This document shows, piece after piece, positions 34,930 to 44,359 of a stretch of 64,000 nucleotides of DNA. How positions within the stretch are numbered: the first letter of the stretch is position 1; each line of letters opens with the position of its first letter. The notes under the pieces are model-generated. The model worked only from the letters and a program-made list of their open reading frames with translations, was not told the origin of the DNA and did not search any database. The translations under genes and the position numbers were made by a program. The DNA comes from Doryteuthis pealeii. Its lineage: Eukaryota; Mollusca; Cephalopoda; Myopsida; Loliginidae. The stretch covers positions 73,125,578 to 73,189,577 of the forward strand of contig CM042150.1 in NCBI GenBank assembly GCA_023376005.1, in the 5' to 3' direction.

Positions 34930-36110
34930 TTTATTCAGGTTTTGTGATTATGAATGCTTTTCTTTTAGTGATTCTGAAGTCACCTTTTTGGGGGAAGATG
35001 AGAATACAGCCTTTTTTCCATTTCTCTATTGTGTTTTGTTTATACAGTGCATTGCATAATTGAAGAAGTATGTCATCAAATTCCCTTATCTTCCACACTT
35101 CAAGAAGTATTTCATCTTTTCTGCTTTTGATTGTTTTTAAACCTTGTAAAGTTCATCCTCTGTAAAGTGTCCTAGTTTAATGTCTTGTAGGCTATCAATG
35201 ATTATTTGGATATGTTCATCTATAGTTTTAGGAGGGTTTCCAAGCAAATTCTTTAAGTCTTCTTTCCAATTTGGAAGTCTATCTTCTTGCCTGGCAGCTT
35301 TTAGCTTTGATCTTGAGGTGCTTTTCCTACTGCTAGTTTCATTTACTGTCAGCAATGCTAATAGAGATTGTCGATCTTTTACAGAATTTCTGATTTTATT
35401 TATTTGGCCTTTGATTTATACTAGTTGTTTTTTTTTAAATGTTTAAGTTAGTTCAATCTGTGCTTTCTTAAGTTTCTGCACATTGGTATATGTTTTTTTA
35501 ACTATTACATAGGGATGCTTTTTATGTTATCTCATTTTTTTCTAATTGCTTTTGACTTCTAGGGAATCATATATTTGACTCTTAGTTTGATTGGTATGCA
35601 TTCAGCTGCTGCTTTTAAGTGGTCAATAACAAAGTTTTCATATTCATCATTTGAAGTATACCTTTCTAAAATCTTCTGAAGATTATTAAATTTGTTTCTT
35701 ACTGTTACCAAATAGTAATTGCATATATCACTATTGGAAAGTGAGGACCAGTCATATCATACAGATTTACTGGTTTGCTTCTTATTTCTGCATAAAATCA
35801 ATTCTGTGATCAGTAGTATCTACTGATCACAGAATTGTCTCAGAAAAAGAAAAGTATGTCTTGCATTTCATAGCACTGTTTATCAACTTCTTATTTATTA
35901 ATATTTAATCTACCTGTGTTATTTGGGTAGGTATGAGTCCATAGTTTACCCTTCCTTTTCTGATATTTAGTGTTTAGGAATACAAGCCTATCTCAAGAGA
36001 AAACTTGGCTAGATGTTCATTTCTGTTTGGGGAGTTGTGAAAACAGAATTTATCATTTGAAACAGCAATTAACTGGAACTTAATCTTACCTGGATGATGG
36101 ATGTAAATAT
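34930..36110 (-). pseudogene. Non-LTR retrotransposon pseudogene, linker and start of RT
   Basis: Read on the minus strand. From about 35690 to 35590 it shows the endonuclease-to-RT linker (DEYENFVIDHLKAAAECIP). At 35355-35137 it shows WKEDLKNLLGNPP followed by IDSLQDIKLGHFTEDEL. After a frameshift near 35120 it shows RT region 1 (EILLEVWKIREFDDILLQLC, then IEKWKKGCI and FPQKGDFRITK) to about 34940. These are typical of RTE-like elements; the clade is my inference. Stops and frameshifts are numerous. The catalytic YADD block is not present in this copy. A perfect 18-bp inverted duplication at 35799-35837 interrupts the endonuclease C-terminus (reads DHRIDFMQK). Confidence 0.8.
35799..35837. 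repeat. Perfect 18-bp hairpin
   Basis: caattctgtgatcagtag at 35799-35816, loop tat, then its exact reverse complement at 35820-35837. It lies inside the non-LTR pseudogene. One copy is the expected coding sequence; the other is an inverted duplicate. Confidence 0.97.
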
Positions 36111-36576
36111 TAGAGTCCCATATCATATTTTATACAATAAAACACATTTTTATGGGTGAGCTATTCTGTACAAGCACCTGAATCTCTCTCTCAGCAGTTC
36201 TAGTGCAAATATTTTAGTTTTTACATATCCTTTAACTGACAGGAAAAATCAAACTAAAAAGATATTTAAATTATCTTTTATGGCTTTATTTTTGTTTATT
36301 TGCAGATGTTTGGAATAAATAGTTTTAAGCTTTAAACATCTGTGGTGTGGCATTTACAACTAAATCCTATTGCATAAAAAGTGATAGAGAAATCAAAGCA
36401 TAAATAAATTTTCTTAGAAAAATAAAGAAGGATACTTCATTTAGAAATCAACAAGAAAATATTGCAGCTAAGAAATTATTAATGGAGTCAATCTCTTTTA
36501 TCGAAGGAAATTTGAAAATAAAAAGTTGATAAATATCATCATCTTTTATGATTTTTACAAACAAAAAACCAAAGTA

Positions 36577-36940
36577 GATTGGTTTTGGTTTGTTTTGTTT
36601 TATGGCATATCAACCTAAGTGGGTAATTTAATGCCAACAAAGTTTTGAAATGAATTCATTCTTAATGGATACTCAATTTTTTTTTATAAACACATTTTTC
36701 TATTTAACCCATAGATGGGACCCTAAGTATGACCACTCCAGGTCAGAGTAGACCAGAGAGCAATGGTAATGAAAGGGTGCTCCACATTCCCCAGAACTGG
36801 AACCTCACCATGAGATAGATTTTAGCATCATCCCCAGGACATGAAGCCCCTCAGCCACAACCTTCTAGCACCCATATGATAAAAAGGGTTGGGACTTGCC
36901 ATAAGGGCAATAGGGTCGGGGCAATCATATAGGTGCTAGG
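36577..36940 (-). repeat. Inverted repeat G, left arm
   Basis: Reverse complement of 37869-38238, from gattggttttggtttgtttt at its outer end to ataggtgctagg at its inner end. The arm includes both less AT-rich sequence (gggtcggggcaatcatat) and AT-rich outer sequence. Confidence 0.92.
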
Positions 36941-37868
36941 AGATGTTTTTAATCCTACATTTCCAGTTACAATTACTGACAAATATTTAAATACAACTGA
37001 CTTTTCATGTATTTTTGTTTATTAACCAAATTAAGATTGTGTGCATAATTATAAACTCACAGCAGAATTGATAAATGCTGTGGTTTTTGCATCTTGGTAT
37101 CATGAGTTATGATTGATAATCATTAAGGTTGGAAAATGAATCAGACAGTAAGGAATAAATTGAACTTTATAAAAATTCACCAAAAGTTTTTTTTTTTTGT
37201 CTATTCTTGTATTACTCAAAAATTGCTATGGTTGTGGCTATCAAATTTTCTATGGTTACTAATCGGGCCTCAAAGGATGTTCTTAGTCTATTTGATTTTT
37301 AACAAGGGGTCTGATTTACAAGATGAATATAATGATAAACTGTACCATTACTCTGTGTCCATCATAATGTTTATTTTGTTTAAAATCATAAATCTAAAAG
37401 TTTTCAACCTTTTTTCAATTATTTTTTCCTATGATTTTTCCCCATTAAGCCTCTTAAAAAATTATGTTGTATTTACATTTGTAGTATGTGCAATGACTAC
37501 CAAGATTCATAAATATTAACCTCTTGACAAGATTTATTAACTTTTAAGTCCTCACAAAAACATAGTTTAGTGCTACTAATTTAACATCCCAACTAGTATT
37601 AATAATTCCACTATATTGTATTGAACAATCAAAAAGAATGCCGCCCTGTTGGGTGGGGCGTTAGAATGCACCGACTGCACCTCTGCAGAGGGGTAAGACT
37701 CCCCCAATGGGGCCACCTGTTGGCCGTGGGTGGCAACCTGTGATGCTTAAGGATAGAGCCCAGGTGGATGAGCAGTTCATGACATGCAATACTCCACTTT
37801 GGCCCTATCTTGGGCTAGATGGGCGGTCGGAGAGGCCCCCTCCGATCAATCGGCTGGTCACATCAAGC
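36941..37868. other. Spacer of inverted repeat G
   Basis: About 0.93 kb. The first two thirds are AT-rich and unremarkable; a 127-codon ORF at 37136-37519 is phenylalanine- and leucine-rich with no recognised domain. From about 37636 to 37868 the sequence is GC-rich (gccgccctgttgggtggggc and onward) and probably belongs to the same element as the right arm, which would make the left arm an incomplete copy. Confidence 0.6.
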
Positions 37869-38238
37869 CCTAGCACCTATATGATTGCCCCGACCCTATT
37901 GCCCTTATGGCAAGCCCCAACCCCTTTTTATCATATGGGTGCTAGAAGGTGGTGGCTGCGGGTCTACATCTCCTGGGAATGACGTTAAACTCTACCTGAT
38001 GGTGAGGTTCCAGTTTTGGAGGTTTGGGGAATGTGGAGCACCCCTTCATCACCATTGCTCCCTGGTCCACTCTGACCCGGAGTGGTAGTACCTGTTAGGG
38101 TCCCATCTATGGGTTAAATAGAAAAATGTATTTATAAAAAAATTGTATTATCCATTAAGAATTGATTTATTTCAAAACTTTATCGGCATTAAATGACCCA
38201 CTGAGGTTGATATGCCATAAAACAAAACAAACCAAATC
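37869..38238 (+). repeat. Inverted repeat G, right arm
   Basis: Contains tgattgccccgaccctattg, the block gacccggagtggtagtacct shared with 24322-24396, and the AT-rich outer end ccataaaacaaaacaaacca. The open frames at 37707-37982 and 37885-38088 are incidental to its higher GC content. Confidence 0.92.
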
Positions 38239-38249
38239 AAAAAGAATGA

Positions 38250-38985
38250 TAAAACAAATGACAAAGAAAATTAATAGCAATTCTTCTTAGATTATTGGCC
38301 TCTTGTCAATTGATTGAATGTAAATATATGGTAATCTAGAGTCTTTCTTGTTACTAGCAACAAAGTTTGGAAGAGTTCTTGAATGATGAAGATGTATTTC
38401 CAAGAAAGGAATTAGAGATAATGTTTTAAGCAATAATAATAATAATAATAATAATAATGATAATAATAATAATAATAATAATAACTGCATCAACCTTTTT
38501 CCTTAAAAATTCTTCTATTGGAATAAGCTAAGTTAAAAATATTTGAATCCAAAAAACCAGAAACATTTGCCTTTATCTGATGAGCAAACATTTAAGTGTA
38601 ATATCAGTTGCAATTTTTTTTTATCCACAAAGTTAACAGGTACATGGAATAAGATTTCTTTTTTTAAATGAATAGTCCCAGTTTTAATTGGAAATAAATG
38701 CATACTTCTTGGAAGCTTAGAAAGAAATTGGAGCACCAGTATCTGTTGCAATTACTTTCTTTCTCAAAATATTAATAAATAATTACAACAACAAAGAGAA
38801 CACCACCCAACAACATTTAGAGATATAGAAGTATATAAAATATATTTGTACACACATCCACACACATACATCTTACAATGATGTCTTTGCTACTTTTTAA
38901 AACCAGGGTACAAACAAATCCTTGGTTACCACTGGTTGGAGGAATACACTGAAGATCCTACCAGATTTTAATACAGTACTATCAG
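38250..38985. other. AT-rich sequence with (AAT)n at 38432-38484
   Basis: A trinucleotide AAT tract with one interruption. The leucine-rich minus-strand ORF across it is an artefact. Nothing else was recognised. Confidence 0.6.
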
Positions 38986-38992
38986 AATGAGG

Positions 38993-39175
38993 TCAGTAGC
39001 AGTCAGTGTCTGTGTGCCCAACAGTTATATTCCTACCCATTTTCCTCATTACAGCAGCACAGATGTCTTCAGTCAGAGTATATGACTTGTCAAGGCCACT
39101 CCTACACAAAACCACTACCAGTTTGTTGATCCAGCCAGGTTGGTTAATAACATTATCAAAGGGGTGAAATGAAAC
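38993..39175 (-). CDS. Candidate terminal coding exon, unknown product
   Basis: On the minus strand a splice-acceptor-like tttctgtaatttttaacag ends at 39176. A 60-codon open frame follows, in phase 0, and closes with TGA at 38993-38995. It reads for example FDNVINQPGWINKLVVVLC and SYTLTEDICAAVMRKMGRN, which has balanced amino-acid use and looks like protein rather than translated AT-rich noise. The sequence is less AT-rich than its surroundings. I do not recognise the family. After the stop, the same frame continues with another open stretch (SGRIFSVFLQPVVTKDLFV), so this could be a decayed gene or retroelement piece with one stop rather than a true last exon. No upstream exon was found in the window. 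Confidence 0.3.
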   Translation of the reverse strand, partial: VSFHPFDNVINQPGWINKLVVVLCRSGLDKSYTLTEDICAAVMRKMGRNITVGHTDTDCY

Positions 39176-39394
39176 CTGTTAAAAATTACAGAAAATGTTA
39201 AATTAAATTCTAGGCAGACAAATAAAGGAATAAATTGTTAAATTAAGGAATTAAATCAATAAATCTTTTATTGTAATTAATAGATGGATAGAACTGTACA
39301 GTATTATCCATAAATAAGTACATCCCTATCAATATTTTGATAAAAAATTAAGTTTCTTCTAAATAAAATATACACAAATTTTATTATTTCAGGG

Positions 39395-40490
39395 AAAGTG
39401 AATTCATCATCATCATTGTGCTGTGATGACAGACTTTTTCCCCCAAGCATCCCTATCAGTCATTGTCCCTAATTGGTCTTCCACACATCATCTAGAATCT
39501 GCACAGAGCTGATTGATGTAAGTTTTTGTTGGTTGGCCTATGTGAGTGCGTCCATGTGTAGGTTTCTATAGGAGAATGTCACTTATAAATTCATCCTTGC
39601 TTCTTCAACAATGTTTATCTCATCTGGATGGTTTGTGTAATAGGAGGCAAGTGACTGTACAGATATTTTCTTGTGGGATGCTTCTTCCAGGATTTGTTCA
39701 AGACACTACACAACATTCTTATGTAGCTCCCATTTAGCCTTTTCTCTAAGAGCTTTGTTTGAGTCCAGTTGGTACAGTCATATAGTAGCAGTGATATGGC
39801 TATGGCTTGGAAGAATTTTTACTTTATCTTAGTGAGATTAGATTTCCATATGATCTAATAATCTGTTTATAACAGTCCATGCTTTTTCTTATGTGTACAT
39901 TGACATTGCCTTCTGTAGATGAGATATTGCTACCTAGGTAAGTGAACTGGTGTACTAATTTTAGAGGCTTACCACCCAGTGTGCAGATACATCCATCTTG
40001 TTTAAAACAAATAAACTAAGTTTTATCTGAGTTCACATAGAGGCCAATGCTTCTTGCTGCCCTCTCCAAGCTATGCAATAGTGATTCTACTTGTGCAGGT
40101 GTATCTGCTAAAGTGCCAGATCATCTGTGTAGTCTGCATCTGTAATAGTCTGAATAGAATATTGTTGGCTTCTTACCTTTTTTAGGGCAAAGCTTTTTCT
40201 TTTATGGGATCTGATGATGTTTTGAGTATTATAAATAATGAATCTATTTATAAGACTACCATCTATGTCAAAGAAATCTGGGTCACCATCTGGTGAATGG
40301 CAGTAAGGGTTATACCTCTGTAGTTCTTAGTGATACTGAGGTCGCTTTTGTTAAGGGATGGAAGGATGCAGTCTTTAGTCCATTTCTGAATATTATTAGA
40401 TATATAATTATGTCCAAAATCTACAGCAGTTAAACCAAAAATGCTAATATGTAACAGTCCAAAAATAAGTAATAAAAATTTATGCAATTT
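39395..40490 (-). pseudogene. Non-LTR retrotransposon pseudogene, RT core to C-terminus
   Basis: Minus-strand order: IQKWTKDCILPSLNKSDLSI then KNYRGITLTAI at about 40390-40300. The catalytic motif reads YTDDLA at 40120-40131 (a variant of YADD), and a frameshift directly follows. Then come DTPAQVESLLHSLERAARS and FTYLGSNISSTEGNV, and C-terminal blocks such as DEFISDILL and LCADSR to about 39400. About a dozen stops and frameshifts make it inactive. Its 5' start overlaps in content the 3' end of the copy at 34930-36110, but the two lie in swapped order, so they are separate insertions of the same or a closely related family. The ORF 39546-39737 is a shadow. Confidence 0.88.
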
Positions 40491-40524
40491 TTTTAGCTAA
40501 CAGAGGTATGGCAATTTTATTTTT

Positions 40525-41350
40525 GGTTACAGAGTTTAAATGCTGTAGACTTTGGTAATAAATAATACCTAATAATATCCATTTTGATAATATAATGTTT
40601 CACTAGAAATAATAAAATTCTGCTATCTTTGGTTTAGAAGAAAATTAGTCTAAACTTATTCAGTTAAAGAAATATAAATACTTTTGTTTTGAATGTATTA
40701 AGAGGATTACAGTCTTCATCTTTATTATTTCATAGTCAAATGTTTAAACATTTCATTTAAAATGTTTGATTCTGAAAAGAAAAGAGTTAATGCTTACAAT
40801 CATAATAATCTTTATCAAGATTACCTTAAACAGTCCTAGTTATGCTTAATTGTATTTGGGGAGAAATTATGCTTTCGTGATTACTCACAAACATATCCAT
40901 TGAAACATTGGCAAAAAATAAATAAAAAGAAATAGATATTGGTCAAAATAAATATAGAGTATACCAAAGGCATTTTCACTTTTTACAGACTTTTACTCCA
41001 AAGATTATTTCATGTACACATCTAAAGATTATATATGATCCCACAATATTATCATCATCATCATCATTATTGTTGTTGTTGTTGTAGTGGTGGTGGTAAT
41101 GGTAGTATTCAGCAGCGCTTTTGGTTTCAGATGTTATAATGGCAAATACAAGTATTGAGATTCTTGGGGCATTATTTTAATCTGAAGTTGCTTTCAGAAT
41201 TCAGGTAGTAAGAGGAAATAATACAATATCTGGTTGCACAACCCAAAATGGGGGTTTAATTGTTTTAAGAATGGTGACATGTTCCTTGAAATAAAGCTCA
41301 GAATTAGATTACCACCAATTATCAATGATGATGCTTTAAAATGTAAGATA
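40525..41350 (+). repeat. Dispersed repeat E, copy 2 (longer)
   Basis: 40525-40650 matches 34585-34700, and 40955-41350 matches 10640-11045. The two matches suggest one longer element or two neighbours. An (ATC)n/(GTT)n stretch at 41050-41085 lies where copy 1 has its (TA)n tract, so a simple repeat recurs at the same internal site. Confidence 0.65.
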
Positions 41351-42110
41351 GAGGAGAAGCCAGCACTCAAACAATCTCAGAAGAGTTAAGATCATCAAAA
41401 GATATCATATGACAGGATATTCCCTATGAACTCAAAGTTGATTCAAAAATATGATAATACATGAATACCCATGAATATTGAATATTCATATCAACAAGTA
41501 TCATATTATCTATAATTAAATTTAAAAAAAATCTGATTATCAAATATCAAGTTTTTATATGGCAGCCATTGATACATGATAAATTAAAGAAATTCTAAAT
41601 TGTTATAATTTTAATATGACATATTTTACATAAATTTGTAAATTCAGTTTCATGATATTCTTCTACTTGAAAATAGCATAAAAAATGAATATCCATCAAG
41701 ATTATAATAATGATAATCAAATTTATATCATACATATTGATGTCCAGAAAGTGTCATTTTCTCTGTCATTTATTACAATAGTTTTGTCCTTTCAAGCTTA
41801 TAATGTTGTTGAATATGAGATACTTGATTATTTATCTTGGGGAAAATATCTGTGCCATTAGATTTTCTATATTAAATAAACCTTGTTATTATGGAAACCA
41901 AAATCAGTAGCAGTCAATATTAAAAAAAAAAGATTGTGCAAAGTCTCATGCAATTAGAAATGTATTTTATTAATATAAGTAATATTAACATTTTTAATAA
42001 TGTTGATACAAAACAAAATCTATGCCTAAACCTCACATAATATATTGTTGCTCAGGTTTGAAAATTAAAGACTATGTTTTTACTAGTTTATTTTGTCTTT
42101 TGTTATGAAA
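41351..42110. other. AT-rich sequence, nothing recognised
   Basis: Stops in all frames; only homopolymer runs. Confidence 0.5.
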
Positions 42111-42115
42111 GTAAG

Positions 42116-42205
42116 GTAAGTAAAGTCGGTGGAGTGACCTATTGTTGGTATCAGCCAGACAGTGGCTACACCAGGGAGACTGTCGTGTCTAAGGTAGCAT
42201 ACAAT
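42116..42205 (-). repeat. tRNA-derived SINE family A, 3' fragment
   Basis: aaagtcggtggagtgacctattgttggtatcagccagacag-type sequence matching the start of 9178-9426; the tRNA-like head is absent. Confidence 0.75.
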
Positions 42206-42688
42206 TAATACAATAGTGAATATTAATCAACATTTTCCTAATAATTACATGTTAGACTATGAATTATTGATCTACCTTGATATGTAGCTGCATCAATAAA
42301 TATGTAGCCTAATGTATAAAAAAAAAACATGTATTTTAAAGAAGAAATATTATTTTTAAGAATTATCTCCTTCATTGTCAATACACTTATTTTTTTGTAA
42401 AATAGATCAAACATTAAAGAGTTAAAATTTCAGATCAAATTTTAGCTGATAACAACAGGACAGTCTAGGGATTTTACAAGTACACAGTGAGATTTGCATT
42501 TAGAAAAGAGTGAACAAAAATATACAAGTTGGCCAGTTACAAATGTTTTGTTAATTTACAATGAGCTAAATAAATTTTAAAAATACAGAAAGGTTGATTT
42601 CAGAGCCAGTTGGCAAAAATCTTACAACTACATCAGAACATTTGGTATTTACTATTTCTCTAAATGTTTGAGATGAGGCTTGATGATT
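42206..42688. other. AT-rich flank of the SINE D complex
   Basis: A minus-strand ORF (42566-42760) runs out of the SINE end into this flank without a recognisable domain. Confidence 0.45.
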
Positions 42689-43163
42689 AGTATTATCTGC
42701 GTTATTCGGACTATTGTCCTCATCTTCATTGTTATTTGTACAATGTCCAATTGGACACATGGGCTAGTGGATAAGGTAGTTAGGTTAAGACAGTTCTAAG
42801 TGACAGTTATCTCAAGGGCAGCAGTAACATAGAATAATAATTAACACAGCTTAATGCCCCTACCCCAGTTATGGTTAGCAGAATGAGAACAGGATACCCC
42901 GTGGACTGAATAAAGGGTTAGGCTCAAAGATCCGTGATGGCTCCCAATTATGACAAGAAGGTTCCTGATTACAACAAAAAAGTTCCCGAGTCCGAAAAGT
43001 CCGAAAGAAGGTTCCCGAGTCCGAAAAGAAGGTTCCCGAGTCCGAAAAGAAGGTCCCGAGTCCGACAAGAAATACTGAAGAAGGCTGGAGGGCATATCGG
43101 CCGAAACATTGTACAGATAATAATGAAGATGAGGACAATAGTCCGAATAACGCAGATAATACT
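42689..43163 (+). mobile_element. SINE D copy bounded by 58-bp inverted ends
   Basis: The 3' tail of SINE D (acattgtacagataataatg through to gcagataatact) lies at 43106-43163. An almost identical copy lies in reverse at 42689-42746, so the block has 58-bp terminal inverted repeats. Between them sits a plus-strand SINE D starting at the tRNA-like head (tccaattggacacatgggct). Compared with 13842-14200, about 25-30 bases holding the B-box (ggttcaatcc) are deleted near 42812-42816. The segment near the 3' end is expanded into four copies of a 21-bp unit at 42982-43075. A head-to-head pair with one copy reduced to its tail, or a tail-capturing rearrangement, would explain it. The minus- and plus-strand ORFs here are by-products of the 21-bp repeat. 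Confidence 0.82.
42982..43075 (+). repeat. 21-bp tandem repeat inside SINE D
   Basis: About four copies of a unit beginning gttcccgagtccgaaaagaa; the first has an 8-base internal addition and the last is diverged. The 13.8-14.2 kb copy has a single unit. Confidence 0.92.
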
Positions 43164-43768
43164 TTGGTATTTAATATAGAAAGGACAATGACCATTGCCT
43201 AGTTAATCTATATGACAAGAGAAAATGCAACAGTTCAATTTTGTTTATTTCAATTTGTAGTACTGCACCTGCATAGTAATGATTTTACAATCCTTTATTC
43301 ATATCCTTTTATTTACTGATATGCAGTGCTAAGTAGAAGTTTTGTATTAGTATCTTACTTTCTAGGCAGTCTATTCCCTTAAAGATTACTTTTTAGGATC
43401 ACATTGGGACTTGCTTCCAAAGGATATTATTCTATGTAGTTTAGTCACTACTCTACTTGGTATTTTTGAAATATTTCCTTCTTTTTTTTTTTTACACTCA
43501 ACCTTTTGACAACATTGTTTTAATCTTTCCTTTTGTTTAATCTTTTGTTATGACATTGTTATATATATATATATATTATATATATATATATATAAATCAT
43601 GTGAAACATATCCTATTTGTTTGCCTTGTAATAATTATTCCTTGTTATTTGTCATTACTTATTGTTTGTGATTTTAACATTGTGTTGGTAAGTAAATATG
43701 TTGTTGCTTTTCCAATTATCATTTTAATCAAAATATTATTGTTGATTCAAAAACTCTGGTGTCAAAAA
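43164..43768. other. AT-rich sequence with (AT)n at 43559-43594
   Basis: No feature other than the AT tract. Confidence 0.5.
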
Positions 43769-44153
43769 TTGTGGGGTCACAGATCTTGACACAAACACAT
43801 TTTGAGTTCACTCTGACTTCACAAAACAAACCAAGTCTTTTATGTTAAACTGAATTTTGTGATTGGCCAGGACAGACAAGGGACGGCTGAGAATTTGCAT
43901 ATTCCACAGTTTATAAAATCACTCATTCCACTATCACTTTTTTTCTGCTGACAGCACACAAGTCTTTCAAGTTAAGACCTTATTTTTCTGGCACTCAACA
44001 GTGTGTGCACGCTAGTCATGGCTTTTTTGTCTTTGCCATAGAATTCCATTTAAAGCATAACATTACAACAACATTCAGATACTGCTACTACCTTCTTCAT
44101 TCCTTGTGCAAATATAAATTACTTCATTGGTAGGATTCCACTTAGCATATTAC
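43769..44153 (+). promoter_or_regulatory. Promoter-like cluster, possibly within an LTR
   Basis: In order on the plus strand: inverted CCAAT box gattggcc at 43861-43868, a perfect octamer atttgcat at 43893-43900, and a TATA-like ttataaaat at 43911-43919, spaced as in a polymerase II core promoter with a start expected near 43945. The less AT-rich block begins tgtggggtcacag at about 43769 and could be the 5' end of an LTR (TGT start). A matching ACA end is possible at about 44153, but no target duplication is visible. No coding frame follows that I can identify. Confidence 0.3.
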
Positions 44154-44270
44154 AATGGTAAACCACAAATCCAGAAAATTGGATAGATCAAGGAAAAATA
44201 AAATACAGAAATTTAACTTAACTTTCAAAGAATTTATAATAAAAATAGTAATTCTATATTTGATCTGTTA

Positions 44271-44273
<3 letters not shown>

Positions 44274-44353
<80 letters not shown>
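44274..44353. repeat. (GA)n microsatellite, 40 units
   Basis: An uninterrupted 80-base GA tract. The ER/LS repeat ORFs on either strand are artefacts. Confidence 0.98.
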
Positions 44354-44356
<3 letters not shown>

Positions 44357-44359
44357 ATT

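Noticed and set aside
37136..37519. 127-codon F/L-rich ORF as a membrane protein
   Set aside because: Lies in AT-rich spacer DNA of an inverted repeat; hydrophobic residues follow from T-rich codons, and no topology or family is apparent.
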